In this document: piece after piece, positions 1 through 8,688 of the stretch
Position numbering within the stretch: position 1 is the first letter of the stretch
Layout: every line of letters begins with the position of its first letter
NCBI RefSeq assembly: GCF_900111905.1
Contig: NZ_FOKM01000015.1
Span: forward strand, 1-64,000
Direction: 5' to 3'
Length of the DNA stretch: 64,000 bases
Source of the DNA: Rhizobium sp. NFR07
Lineage (GTDB): Bacteria > Pseudomonadota > Alphaproteobacteria > Rhizobiales > Rhizobiaceae
The notes under the pieces: model-generated
What the model saw: the letters and a program-made list of their open reading frames with translations, nothing else
Told to the model about the DNA's origin: nothing
Database searches by the model: none
Position numbers and translations under genes: made by a program

Positions 1-114
1 GTTGACCCACTTACCTGGCTGCGCCACGTGCTCACCGAGTTGCCTCAACGCCACGAAGCCGACGACATCGACGACCTGCTTCCGTTCAGCTTCTCCAAAA
101 CCTCAGCCAATTGA
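1..114 (+). CDS. IS66-family transposase, C-terminal end only
   Basis: Reading frame 1 is open from the first base to a TGA at 112-114 and gives 37 residues. They include DPLTWLRHVLTELP and DDIDDLLPFSF. This resembles the C-terminus of IS66-family TnpC transposases, where a DPxxWLxxVL segment is followed by a short acidic stretch and a terminal LLPW/F motif. The rest of the gene lies outside the window, so completeness cannot be judged. A truncated monooxygenase frame follows at once, so an insertion sequence end is probably close by. The family call rests on this short motif only. Confidence 0.6.
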   Translation, partial: VDPLTWLRHVLTELPQRHEADDIDDLLPFSFSKTSAN

Positions 115-449
115 TAGACCCGGATATCGCTTCGCAAACGAGGCCGCTCCGGTGCTGCCGCCTACGTCAATGTGCATGGAAAATCGCGCTTACGTTCGTG
201 CAGGCATTCGAGAGCGTTGTTCCTCTGCTCACGCGTGCGCAGGGTTACCGTGGTCACGTTCTGGCTCGGGGGATCGAAACACCGAAGGTCTTCAACCTGA
301 TCGTGCTATGGCGCTCGCTTGCGGACCACACTCCAGCTTTCGAAGCGAGCGAGGACCATGAGGAGTTCATGAGAGGCATACAGGCATATCTCTCGGAGGA
401 ACCGACGGTCTATCATCTCGAAGGCGGCGACCTAGCCGCAAACGATTAA
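111..449 (+). pseudogene. Antibiotic biosynthesis monooxygenase (ABM)-like protein, 5'-truncated
   Basis: The part from about base 170 onward matches the small ferredoxin-like ABM fold: a FVQAFESVVPLLTRAQGYRG helix-strand segment, then FNLIVLWRSLADHTPAF and EEFMRGIQAYLSEEP. Proteins of this family are dimeric heme-degrading or quinol oxygenases of about 95-110 residues. The normal N-terminal beta strand is missing. The first 25 or so residues read from a TTG at 111 look random and overlap the end of the IS66 frame. I infer that the insertion removed the start of the gene. A hairpin follows at 460-485. Confidence 0.5.
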
Positions 450-459
450 GACAAAGGCG

Positions 460-485
460 AGGTCGCTGCCTGACACGAGCGACCT
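460..485 (+). terminator. Hairpin after the ABM fragment, probable terminator
   Basis: An 8-bp perfect inverted repeat (AGGTCGCT / AGCGACCT) with a 10-base loop lies 10 bases after the stop of the ABM-like frame. No clear T-run follows, so it may be weak or Rho-assisted. Confidence 0.4.
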
Positions 486-597
486 CTGCCATTTCAAAGT
501 ACAGAGCGGGTGCCAGATAACCTATGCGTCTCTGGCTTGATATCGCTCTGCGCGAATATCGCTGCCGGGATCCGCCCTACCTTCGAGTTTTCACGTA

Positions 598-1074
598 TCA
601 GTAGGGTGAATAGCATTGCTGGCGAGGCCCATTGAATGGTTGGAAGGTATTGTCGAAGCTGCGGTAAGAGCGGTATCGCGCGAAACACCAGCTGACGTGC
701 CGATCTCCCTGTAAGTCACGCTGAGGCAACGCGTAACGGGGTTGCTGGGACTGAGCGATAGCGCCACCAATTATGGCGCCAGCTGCAAGACCTCCGAGAA
801 CCGCTGCGGCATTGGAACTGTTGTGACGCCGGTGATGATGCCAAGGGCGATGTTGATGGCGCCAAGGGCGATGATAGCTTGGCCGTTGATGCCCATGATG
901 GCCATTCCAATTGTGCCTGTTGGGTCGCCACCTGCGGTCGCCATTCCATTGAACGTTCTCGACAGTGTAGCGAGTGTCCGGGTTCGAGGGGACAAAAACC
1001 GGGGCCGCCTGACCGGGGATTGCAGCGGAGAACGCAGTCATCACTGCGATCAAAAATGTCGCTATCTTCTTCAT
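598..1074 (-). CDS. BA14K-like exported protein
   Basis: The 158-residue product starts with a signal peptide (MKKIATFLIAVMTAFSAA, likely cut after GQA). A His/Arg/Trp-rich region follows at about residues 45-85, then a Gly/Ala hydrophobic segment (AAAVLGGLAAGAIIGGAI). The C-terminus carries SWCFARYRSYRSFDNTFQ and ends in RQQCYSPY. That C-terminal motif with its two cysteines is typical of BA14K proteins of Rhizobiales, first known as an immunoreactive lectin-like Brucella antigen. It should act at the cell envelope. It stands alone, with no operon partner. Confidence 0.85.
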   Translation of the reverse strand: MKKIATFLIAVMTAFSAAIPGQAAPVFVPSNPDTRYTVENVQWNGDRRWRPNRHNWNGHHGHQRPSYHRPWRHQHRPWHHHRRHNSSNAAAVLGGLAAGAIIGGAIAQSQQPRYALPQRDLQGDRHVSWCFARYRSYRSFDNTFQPFNGPRQQCYSPY

Positions 1075-1164
1075 CTTCTAATCCTTTAGTGAGGAGGAAT
1101 ATTAGTTCGAAACGGAGGCATACTCGGGAGAGGATGCGGTCGTCCGATATGCGAACTCCGCGCG

Positions 1165-2322
1165 TCAATCGGCAAAGAACCCGGGGTCGAGCTTTCCGAG
1201 TATGGAATAAGCAGTTGCGATGCGAGCGGAGTTTGGCCAGAACCGATTCGCAAGGATTACAATTCCGGTCCCGCGCTCAGGCTGAAAGAGAACATAAGCT
1301 CCGAACCCGCCCGTCGAGCCTGTTTTTGATACGGTGGCAACCATCTCCGCCGGCACATGCAAGCTGGGAGGATCAATCTGATTGGCCTTCAAGACGAAAT
1401 CGGGATCGACCCCCTGAAGTAGGTCACCGCGTCGAGCTGGAGCGCGATAGAGTTCCCAACCCAAGCCCTGATACATTCGACGGGCTTGGTAGACCGGCGA
1501 GCGAGCCGCGATCAGAGCGGCTTTTAACGAGCCGTCGAATCGGTTGGGATTGGCCGACGCTTCAACAAAATCTAGGAGGTCGGCTGCGGTTGTCTTGATG
1601 CCGTAAGCCTCATCGTCGAATAAGCCAGGATTGACCCGTACCGGTGCATTGGAGCTTGTGTAGCCTTGCGCATACGAGCTAACGCGATCTTTAGGGACCG
1701 AAAGGAAGGTATGCGCCAGGTTCAGCGGCTTGATCACCTTTTCATCAAGGAGCGAAGCAAAGGGAGCGTCGACGCTCTTCGCCGCAAGATAGCCAGACAG
1801 TCCGATGGACGTATTCGAATAAAGGCGACTGGTGCCGATTTTGGTGGTGGGAATGAAGCTCTTATAGAAGCTTATAAAATTTTGCTCGTTGACTTCGGCA
1901 GGGAACTGGAGTGGCAGCCCTCCCGCCACGTAAGTGTGAAGTTCGAGGAGTGAAGCGGCTCCGATTGGGCTTTGCGATAGTTCCGGGAGGAGCTCTTTGA
2001 CTTGGGTTGAGAGAGAAACCGAACCCTCAGCTTGAAGGCGTGCGAGCAATGTGCCGGTGAAGGGTTTGGACAAAGAGCCGATCTCGAACAGTGTCGCACC
2101 GTCCACGGGGGATGCCGTTTCTCGAGACGAGACCCCGTAATGGGAAACATGGTGCTGGCCAGCGAGCAGGATGCCGACTGACAAGCCAGGGATCTGATAT
2201 TCAGCCATCAGCGGCTTGACGATTGTATCGACGGTCGAGCGGATATCATCCTCTGATGCCGCCGGCACGACCGGCAGCACGATCCCGAACAGGACAGCCA
2301 CTGTACTTAGAAAAATGCGCAT
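1165..2322 (-). CDS. Class C (AmpC-type) beta-lactamase
   Basis: The 385-residue precursor has a signal peptide (about residues 1-22) and all three serine beta-lactamase motifs: S83-L-S-K86 for SxxK, Y168-S-N170 for YxN, and K333-T-G335 for KTG. LHTYVAGGLPLQFP matches the AmpC signature around the Omega-loop side. Length and motif spacing are those of periplasmic class C cephalosporinases. I see no divergent ampR; the nearest regulator is the two-component pair at 2,550-4,578 in the same direction. Carboxypeptidase or esterase relatives are possible but less likely given the AmpC-like motifs. Confidence 0.88.
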   Translation of the reverse strand: MRIFLSTVAVLFGIVLPVVPAASEDDIRSTVDTIVKPLMAEYQIPGLSVGILLAGQHHVSHYGVSSRETASPVDGATLFEIGSLSKPFTGTLLARLQAEGSVSLSTQVKELLPELSQSPIGAASLLELHTYVAGGLPLQFPAEVNEQNFISFYKSFIPTTKIGTSRLYSNTSIGLSGYLAAKSVDAPFASLLDEKVIKPLNLAHTFLSVPKDRVSSYAQGYTSSNAPVRVNPGLFDDEAYGIKTTAADLLDFVEASANPNRFDGSLKAALIAARSPVYQARRMYQGLGWELYRAPARRGDLLQGVDPDFVLKANQIDPPSLHVPAEMVATVSKTGSTGGFGAYVLFQPERGTGIVILANRFWPNSARIATAYSILGKLDPGFFAD

Positions 2323-2400
2323 TCAGACTCCGTTTGCGAGAGTGTAGGGAGCGCTCCAGACAGATACTCAAAAACTCGACAAAGCGCCTTTCCTGCAGTC

Positions 2401-2553
2401 ATGAACTCTCAAAATTACGGGAACGTTACACCCGCCGAACGGCTTGAGTTGGCGAGCGGATGGCAACTGCGCATTGCCGACTGCAATTGCTACGCGGAAG
2501 TCGAAGCGACCTACAGCCGGTCCGAGGATGTTGCGCAGTTCCAGTGTTCCTAA
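2401..2553 (+). CDS. Possible 50-residue protein, unknown function
   Basis: An ATG at 2401 opens a 50-codon frame with believable composition (AERLELASGWQLRIADC, two further Cys). It overlaps the stop of the histidine kinase gene on the other strand by a few bases. I see no good ribosome binding site and do not recognise a family. It is listed because it fills the gap between ampC and the kinase gene; it could be a chance frame. Confidence 0.25.
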   Translation: MNSQNYGNVTPAERLELASGWQLRIADCNCYAEVEATYSRSEDVAQFQCS

Positions 2554-3917
2554 CCACGCCCGGCAATCTTCAATGCGTTTCGCCAGCGGATGGCAAATAT
2601 GCTCCCATGGTCCGGTGAGGATTTGAGCTCGATAACCCCGCCATGCTTTTCAATAATCTCGTTGACCATACTCAAGCCGAGACCCGCTCCAGATCCATGA
2701 GGATTAACGCGGTAAAATGGCTCGAAGATCCGTGAATGAAGGTCTACGGGGATGCCAATGCCTTGATCGGAGATAAGGACGGAACCATCGGTCTCCACCT
2801 TGACCACGATGTCGCCGCGCCTTCCTCCATATTGAATGGCATTGCGCACCAGATTTGAAAAAGCGCGGTCCAAGGCTTCGTCATCACCTTCCATGGACAC
2901 TTTGGAAACGTCGGTTTCGAAAGAAATTTCGTAGCCTTCGGAAATCGCGAACGGCGCAAGGTCGGCAACGACCTTTGAAAGGAGGTGCGTCAGTTCGATT
3001 TTCTTCGAAATCGGCGGGTTCTGTCGATATCGCTCTATATCCAGAAGCTGGTTTGTGATGGCGGTAAGCCGTTTGATGCTCTTCTGAATGTGAAGCTTCT
3101 CCTCGCTTTGCGGCAAGGTGTCTGCACGGACCTGAACTATGGCGAGGGGCGTACGCAGTTCGTGAGCTGCGTTAACGAAAAAGCGTTCTGTTTTTTCGAA
3201 ACCGGCGTCGAGCCGACTGAGGGCGAGATTGATCTCCCTGACGACCCGCAACAGCTCTTTGGACAGTCCGGCCTCGTTTACTACACCGCCCCGGGCTTCA
3301 AAATCGACTTTGTTCAAACGGTCAGTGAGCTTCCCGAGGGAGCGAAGCGACCATTTTGTCACCCACGGGACACCGACGAGGGTGACTAAAAGAAGTATGA
3401 GGGCAGGCACGCCGATCGTTATCTGACCTACGACAAAGACGAGTTGGTAAAGGGACATCGAAACGCCACCGGCCATAATAGTCGCTTCACCTGCTTCTGT
3501 CTGAATTTTATCAATGGTGGCCTGTCGATCGGGGACATCGACGTAACCGCGCAGTTCGACGCTGCGAAAATTGTCAAAAAAGGCAAAGTTTTCACCGATG
3601 TCCTTCGGGATCACCCCATGGGTGAGTGTTGTGCCATCAGCAAGACGAACCGCAAACCATGAAGTAGGCCGCTCAGCCATCACAGTTCGGAGTGCCTGCG
3701 TAGGGCGGACCGCCACGACGCCATTTTGGTCAATTGTGACGGATCTTGCTATCTCCTGCGGGTACCACGTGGATGGGACCGCGCCACGGGGAGCACTCAG
3801 CGTCGCGATGTATAGAACGAGCCCGAACGAGGCGACGATGGTGAGGAGCTGGAATGTAATGAAGCCGAGTGTAAAGCGCCAGCGGAGCGAATAATGGGAC
3901 ATGCTATTTTTGCTCAT
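2550..3917 (-). CDS. Two-component sensor histidine kinase
   Basis: Membrane sensor kinase of about 456 residues. An N-terminal membrane helix (FTLGFITFQLLTIVASFGLV) and a second near LYQLVFVVGQITIGVPALIL enclose an extracytoplasmic domain. A HAMP-like linker, a HisKA domain with the phospho-acceptor in AAHELRTPLAIVQV (His252 from this start) and an HATPase domain with N, G1 (DQGIGIP) and G2 (GAGLGLSMV) boxes follow. It is translationally coupled to the response regulator upstream: ATG at 3917 overlaps the regulator stop by 14 bases, and a second ATG at 3902 is also possible. The domain plan fits PmrB/QseC-type kinases, but the signal cannot be told. Confidence 0.9.
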   Translation of the reverse strand: MSKNSMSHYSLRWRFTLGFITFQLLTIVASFGLVLYIATLSAPRGAVPSTWYPQEIARSVTIDQNGVVAVRPTQALRTVMAERPTSWFAVRLADGTTLTHGVIPKDIGENFAFFDNFRSVELRGYVDVPDRQATIDKIQTEAGEATIMAGGVSMSLYQLVFVVGQITIGVPALILLLVTLVGVPWVTKWSLRSLGKLTDRLNKVDFEARGGVVNEAGLSKELLRVVREINLALSRLDAGFEKTERFFVNAAHELRTPLAIVQVRADTLPQSEEKLHIQKSIKRLTAITNQLLDIERYRQNPPISKKIELTHLLSKVVADLAPFAISEGYEISFETDVSKVSMEGDDEALDRAFSNLVRNAIQYGGRRGDIVVKVETDGSVLISDQGIGIPVDLHSRIFEPFYRVNPHGSGAGLGLSMVNEIIEKHGGVIELKSSPDHGSIFAIRWRNALKIAGRG

Positions 3918-4578
3918 GGAGGAAATATCCGACGCCGCGAATGTTACGGATGACGATATCCGCACCAGCATCTGCCAGTTTGCGCCGCAGGCGCGACATG
4001 TTGGCTTCCAGAGAATTTGACTGAATCTCGTCGTCGAAGGAGTACACGCTTTCCTCCAGGGAAGACCGCAGGACCGTTCGTCCGAGATTCTTGAGAAGTG
4101 ACTCGATGATCAAAAGCTCTCGTCTAGCGAGCTCTTGCCGGATGCCGTTGACATACAGGTCTCGTGTCACTCGATCATAGCGGATATTGCCGATCGTGAT
4201 GATGTCTGCCTTGGCTTCAGGCGTTCGGCGTGCCACTGCGTTAAGTCGGGCGATCAGTTCATCGACCTCGAACGGTTTTGGCAGATAGTCGTCCGCGCCT
4301 CCGTTAAGGCCGGCGATCCTGTCTTTCGTGGATCCCATGGCGGAGATGATTATCGAGCGCGGTGGATTGTCTGTTTGCCGGATCTCAGCGAGCAAAGTGC
4401 TGCCGTCGCCGTCCGGAAGCTGGCGGTCGATGAGAACAACATCGTATCGTTCGATGGCGATCGCTTCTCGCGCCATGGCGATATCCGCCACCGCCGCCAG
4501 GACGAAGTCGTGCCTCGACAGCGCCGTCCGAAGCGCATCGGCCATTTCGGGATCGTCTTCGACCAGCAAGATTTTCAT
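3904..4578 (-). CDS. OmpR/PhoB-family response regulator
   Basis: The 224-residue product has a receiver domain with acidic pocket EDD at 7-9, phospho-acceptor D51 in VVLIDRQLPDGDG, and Lys in the LPKPFEVDELI segment. The C-terminal winged helix ends with LRRKLADAGADIVIRN and RGVGYFL, typical of the OmpR/PhoB class. It precedes and overlaps the kinase gene and starts 5 bases after the stop of the SpoIIM-like frame, so the three genes form one transcription unit. Targets are unknown; the downstream beta-lactamase gene is a possible one by position only. Confidence 0.92.
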   Translation of the reverse strand: MKILLVEDDPEMADALRTALSRHDFVLAAVADIAMAREAIAIERYDVVLIDRQLPDGDGSTLLAEIRQTDNPPRSIIISAMGSTKDRIAGLNGGADDYLPKPFEVDELIARLNAVARRTPEAKADIITIGNIRYDRVTRDLYVNGIRQELARRELLIIESLLKNLGRTVLRSSLEESVYSFDDEIQSNSLEANMSRLRRKLADAGADIVIRNIRGVGYFLHEQK

Positions 4579-4582
4579 GACG

Positions 4583-5295
4583 CTAAATGAAGTACCTTAC
4601 GAGATAGATGATTTCAAAGGCTTCGTAGACCGCGCCGAAGAAAAGGAGCGGGACGACAATCGCGTGAAGCGTGAGAATGTGCACAGCTGCCGCCCCGTAT
4701 CTTTGTCCGACAGACCGCTTTTCTCCCGCCACAGGTAAAAAGATGGTTCGACCGGTCAAATAGGCGCCGAAGGCCGCGACAATATAGGCCTGGATCTCTA
4801 TCAGGACCGGATGGAGTGTGGGATCATCGCAGCCGCATGAGGACCAATCGGAGCCAGCGTGACACCATAAGCCGCCGCAAACACCATCGCGAACACGACG
4901 CCGAAAAATGGTACAACGAATGATGGGATCGTAATGAGCGTCACTGCAATCCCGAGATTGACCGCCAAGGCTGCTGATGCTGCATAGACGACGTTTCCGC
5001 TGAGATAGACCTGCATGGCAAGGTCGGTGCGCACTATCCCCGATATCGCATCCAAAACGGCTGGCTGGATTTCCGGGTTCAGCAACGTCACCGTCATCGT
5101 CGTTGCAAACAGGCCAAAAAAAGCTGCATTCACAACAATAAACTCAGTTCTGTGGCGTTGGATGAGGCGTACTTCCATCCGCAAGAGAGTTAACATGAGC
5201 AGTTGGTTCCCGATTCTTGGGGGATGCGGTTGCCGTAGAGGGGGCGCATCATTGGTGAGAGGCTCGAGGGTGAACGTCCCCAGACCGGCATTCAT
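4583..5295 (-). pseudogene. SpoIIM-like (DUF95) membrane protein, frameshifted
   Basis: The first frame (from 5295) encodes several membrane helices (EFIVVNAAFFGLFATTMTV, LGIAVTLITIPSFVVPFFGV) and stops at 4801 after AMIPHSIRS. In the frame one base over, the sequence continues without a stop as HPVLIEIQAYIVAAFGAYL and on to YLVRYFI, ending at 4583. The composite fits stage II sporulation protein M-type membrane proteins, which have a PHG-LEIPA motif exactly here. A single-base indel near 4,815-4,860 explains both frames. In non-sporulating bacteria the role of this family is unknown. It heads the operon with the two-component genes. Sequencing error is an alternative. Confidence 0.6.
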
Positions 5296-5356
5296 CAGCC
5301 GGCAGCCATTCCCGTAGATCGGTTTCGATCAGCTCAGCCTCCCACCGAACTCGAAA

Positions 5357-5662
5357 CTAGTCCCGCCGTCTCTCTCTTTTCATGCGCTCATGCTGCCGAC
5401 GGGCATCTTCTGCCATGATCTGGCTTAGCCTGGCTGCCTCGAGGGTCCGCAATTGCGCGTCGTCACGACGCTGCTGCTGCTGTAACATGCACCCGGTATG
5501 AGATGATGATCCGTATTGTGCGCCCATTCCAGAGCAGGTGTCGAGGTCGGCGTAGCGTTCCTGTTCCGGTGTCTGGCAGCCGGTCAGGATAAGGAGGCCT
5601 GCGAACACTGTCCCGACAGACAAGCGTCGCATGAAAACATGATCCAGGGAGGCTTTGCTCAT
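5357..5662 (-). CDS. Small lipoprotein, unknown function
   Basis: The ATG at 5662 is preceded by a GAAGG-type ribosome site; the frame stays open further upstream and ATG 5632 is also possible. The N-terminus has a lipoprotein signal (MRRLSVGTVFAGLLILTGC, lipobox LTGC). The mature part has two more Cys (LDTCSGMG and HTGCML) and then a charged coiled-coil-like tail rich in Gln, Arg and Glu. It should be anchored in the membrane facing the periplasm. I do not recognise the family, although similar short Gln-rich lipoproteins are common in rhizobia. Confidence 0.7.
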   Translation of the reverse strand: MSKASLDHVFMRRLSVGTVFAGLLILTGCQTPEQERYADLDTCSGMGAQYGSSSHTGCMLQQQQRRDDAQLRTLEAARLSQIMAEDARRQHERMKRERRRD

Positions 5663-5890
5663 TTGATGTACCTTCTTTCTCGGTAAATTCATTCGATTGC
5701 GAGAGCGAAGCGCGTTCCCGCCGGACGCTTATGGGATTTCACAGTTACGCAGAAATTACGTGATTGCCGGATCAAGCTCGCCCTCACCGTTGACTCCGAC
5801 GTCACGTCATAGTTTAGGCAGTGTGTCGATATTGTCTTAGTGTGGGCGGCTCGTTAGGCATCGCGGTCCGCCGACGATGCGAGGTTCGAC

Positions 5891-7795
5891 ATGACTGCTC
5901 CTGATCTCATCCCGATTGAAACGCTGTTCAGCACGCCGGAATTTTCGCGGGCTCAGATTTCTCCCGATGGCCGGCTCGTGGCTTATCTTGCGCCCTGGCG
6001 GGGAAGGTTGAACATCTGGGTGCAGCCAACCGGACAGGGCGCGGCGCGGCGACTGACGGGCGATGACACGCGCAATATCGACGGCTTTAGTTGGACGCGC
6101 GATGCTCGCTACATTCTCTTCGTGCAGGACAGCAGGGGCGACGAGAACTGGCACCTTCATCGCGTAGAGGTGGACGGGGCAGAAACGGTTTGCGGGAAGG
6201 CGCTAACTGTCGACTTGACGCCCTTTGCCGGCGTGCGGGTGATGGGTCTGGACTTTTCCGCCGCGCTTCCGGGCAAGGCTTTCGTGCAGATGAACCTCAG
6301 AAGTCCGGGCCTGATTGATTTGTACGAGGTCGATATCGAAAATGGTGAAACGAGGATCGCTGCAGAAAGTCCCGATCGCTTCGTCCGCTGGATCGTTACA
6401 CCGAACGGTCCGATGCATGCTTTTATCATCGACGACGCTGGTGACCACGAACTGGCTCGCTACGAAAACGGAACTTTCACCACTTTGGCCAAGCTGAAGG
6501 GGCGCGACCAGCCGATCGGGCCGATGCCGCTGATGGTTGCGGCGGATGGAAAGAGCATCTTCGTCGGCTGCAATACGGGCAGCGACCACACCTATCTTGC
6601 TGCCATCGACCTTGCGACGGGCAGACAAAGAGTGATCGACAGCCTACCCGATTGCAGCCTCGATACGCCGCGGCCAGAGGCCGATACGCGCTTCCCCTCC
6701 AGCCTGATCACCAATCCTGTGACGGGTGAGTTGCTAGGACTACGCTACCTTGGCATACAACAGAAGATTCGGTCGCTGAGCCCGCATTTTGCCGCCGTGC
6801 TCGATAGCTTGCAGCGGCTATCAGACGGGGAAATAGGTCACATTTCCTGCGATGCCGGTGGCGAAAAATGGGTGGTCGAATTCTGGGATGACCGCCATCC
6901 CGGCACGACGTGGCTTTACGATCATGTGAGCGGCGATGCACGGGTGCTAGGTGAGCGATTTGCCGAAATCTCGGCTGAGCGGCTGGCGAGCGTGCACCCG
7001 GTCGATGTGACGTCGCGTGACGGATTGACGTTGCCTTGCCATGTCACGCTGCCCGTTGGGTACGATGCCGAGGATGAGCCCCGCGCTTTGCCGACCGTGC
7101 TTCTGGTGCATGGCGGGCCGTGGTATCGCGACGCCTGCGTCTATGATGCGGAAGTGCAGTTCCTCGCCAACCGTGGCTATGCCGTGCTGCAGGTGAATTT
7201 TCGCGGCTCGACCGGCTACGGCAAGGCTTTTATGCAGGCCGCGATCGGAGAGTTCTCTGGGCGTATGCATGACGACCTGATCGACGGGCTCGACTGGCTA
7301 ATCGGGCAGGGTATTGCCGACCCGGCGCGGGTGGCGATCTATGGTTGCTCCTATGGCGGTTATGCCGCACTGGTGGGCGCCAGCTTCACGCCGGAGCGCT
7401 TCGCTGCCGCCATCGACTATTCCGGCATGTCCGATCTCCGCGTGCTTGTGGATGGCGCCGTCCCGTTCGTTCGGCCCGCCCTGATCAATACCTACCTTGC
7501 TTACATGGGCGATCCGGACATCGAGATGCAGAACCGGGACATGCTTGCGCGCTCGCCGGTCAGCCGGCTTGATTGCATCTCTAAACCTCTTTTGGTGATC
7601 CATGGCGCTAATGACGTACGTGTCGCACAGGCACAGGCGGATGTGGTGGTGGAAACAGTGCGCGCCAGTGGTGTGGAGGTTGACTATCTCCTCAACGAGC
7701 GCGAAGGGCACTGGTTCATCAACGAGGATAGCAATATCGAGCTTTATCAGAGGATCGAGCGCTTTCTGGCACGGCATTTAAGGGGCGAGCACTGA
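5891..7795 (+). CDS. S9-family prolyl oligopeptidase-like serine peptidase
   Basis: The 634-residue product has an N-terminal beta-propeller with WD40-like/PD40 repeats (FSRAQISPDGRLVAYL, FSWTRDARYILFVQD) and a C-terminal alpha/beta hydrolase domain. Catalytic residues are visible: Ser487 in YGCSYGGYAAL, Asp575 in HGANDVRV and His607 in EREGHWF. LLVHGGPWYRD supplies the oxyanion HGGP motif. No signal peptide is seen, so it is probably cytoplasmic and cuts short peptides after proline or Ala-type residues. The MerR gene starts 9 bases after its stop, so the two are probably co-transcribed. Confidence 0.88.
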   Translation: MTAPDLIPIETLFSTPEFSRAQISPDGRLVAYLAPWRGRLNIWVQPTGQGAARRLTGDDTRNIDGFSWTRDARYILFVQDSRGDENWHLHRVEVDGAETVCGKALTVDLTPFAGVRVMGLDFSAALPGKAFVQMNLRSPGLIDLYEVDIENGETRIAAESPDRFVRWIVTPNGPMHAFIIDDAGDHELARYENGTFTTLAKLKGRDQPIGPMPLMVAADGKSIFVGCNTGSDHTYLAAIDLATGRQRVIDSLPDCSLDTPRPEADTRFPSSLITNPVTGELLGLRYLGIQQKIRSLSPHFAAVLDSLQRLSDGEIGHISCDAGGEKWVVEFWDDRHPGTTWLYDHVSGDARVLGERFAEISAERLASVHPVDVTSRDGLTLPCHVTLPVGYDAEDEPRALPTVLLVHGGPWYRDACVYDAEVQFLANRGYAVLQVNFRGSTGYGKAFMQAAIGEFSGRMHDDLIDGLDWLIGQGIADPARVAIYGCSYGGYAALVGASFTPERFAAAIDYSGMSDLRVLVDGAVPFVRPALINTYLAYMGDPDIEMQNRDMLARSPVSRLDCISKPLLVIHGANDVRVAQAQADVVVETVRASGVEVDYLLNEREGHWFINEDSNIELYQRIERFLARHLRGEH

Positions 7796-7804
7796 GGAGG
7801 GCTC

Positions 7805-8554
7805 ATGCGCAGCAAGGAGATTGCAGCACTGGCGGGCGTGAGCATCCGCACGCTGCGGCACTACCACCAGATCGGACTTTTGCCGGAGCCGCCGAGGCAA
7901 GACAATGGGTATCGCGTTTACGGCCTGCCGCAACTGATCAGACTGCTGCGTATCGGTCAATTGACGGAGCTCGGTGTTTCCCTCTCGCAAATCCCAGCGC
8001 TTCTCGACAATCATGCCTGGATGACCGGGGACAGTTTAGATGCTCTTCATGACGGGCTGACGCGGCAGATCGAACTTCTCGAGCGTCGACGCCGGACAGT
8101 GGCTGCCCTGCGCGACGGCAAAGGACCGCCCGACATGGCACCGGAATTCGCAACATCGCTGATGGCGCTGGAGGCGGGACGAGAGCCTACAGCCGTACGA
8201 GCGGGTCGAGAGCAATCTGTACTCCTGTCAAACCTTCTGGATAAAGAGCAGCGCGCAGAACTGGCTCGGCTCTACGACCAACTGGCAGATGGCGAGCACG
8301 GTGCTACCGCAAGCGAGCTGGGGAATCGTTTCGATGCATTGGGGCCTGGTAGTGGCGACGCCGAGATTTCAGCACTTGCCGATGATTACATCGCACATCT
8401 CGGGTCATGGATGAGAGACTTCGACAATGCTTTAAGCGGTAGCGGGAGAGACCAAGCAGCAGGGCTGCTCTGGCTTCATGCCCTCGAGAATACGAACAAT
8501 CAGCAGAAACGATTACTGACCGAAATCAGAAGCCGACTGGTATCCAGCCGGTGA
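7805..8554 (+). CDS. MerR-family transcriptional regulator
   Basis: The 249-residue product has the MerR winged helix at the N-terminus (SKEIAALAGVSIRTLRHYHQ, NGYRVYGLPQLIRLLRI) and then a dimerisation helix. The long C-terminal part (about residues 110-249) resembles the TipAS-like ligand-binding domains that follow MerR heads in TipA-type regulators. No metal-binding cysteines are seen, so an organic ligand is more likely. It follows the S9 peptidase gene with 9 bases between, so it may regulate that operon. Confidence 0.85.
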   Translation: MRSKEIAALAGVSIRTLRHYHQIGLLPEPPRQDNGYRVYGLPQLIRLLRIGQLTELGVSLSQIPALLDNHAWMTGDSLDALHDGLTRQIELLERRRRTVAALRDGKGPPDMAPEFATSLMALEAGREPTAVRAGREQSVLLSNLLDKEQRAELARLYDQLADGEHGATASELGNRFDALGPGSGDAEISALADDYIAHLGSWMRDFDNALSGSGRDQAAGLLWLHALENTNNQQKRLLTEIRSRLVSSR

Positions 8555-8688
8555 TCGCCACTTTGCGCCATCCACGATTGTAGGGGGCAGGCGAACCAAA
8601 ATTTGGCGGTCTGCCGTTCCCAAACATCATCACGCCACATTCAAACTCTTGGTTATGGCTGGAGCCAGCTATAACTGCGAGCAATATC

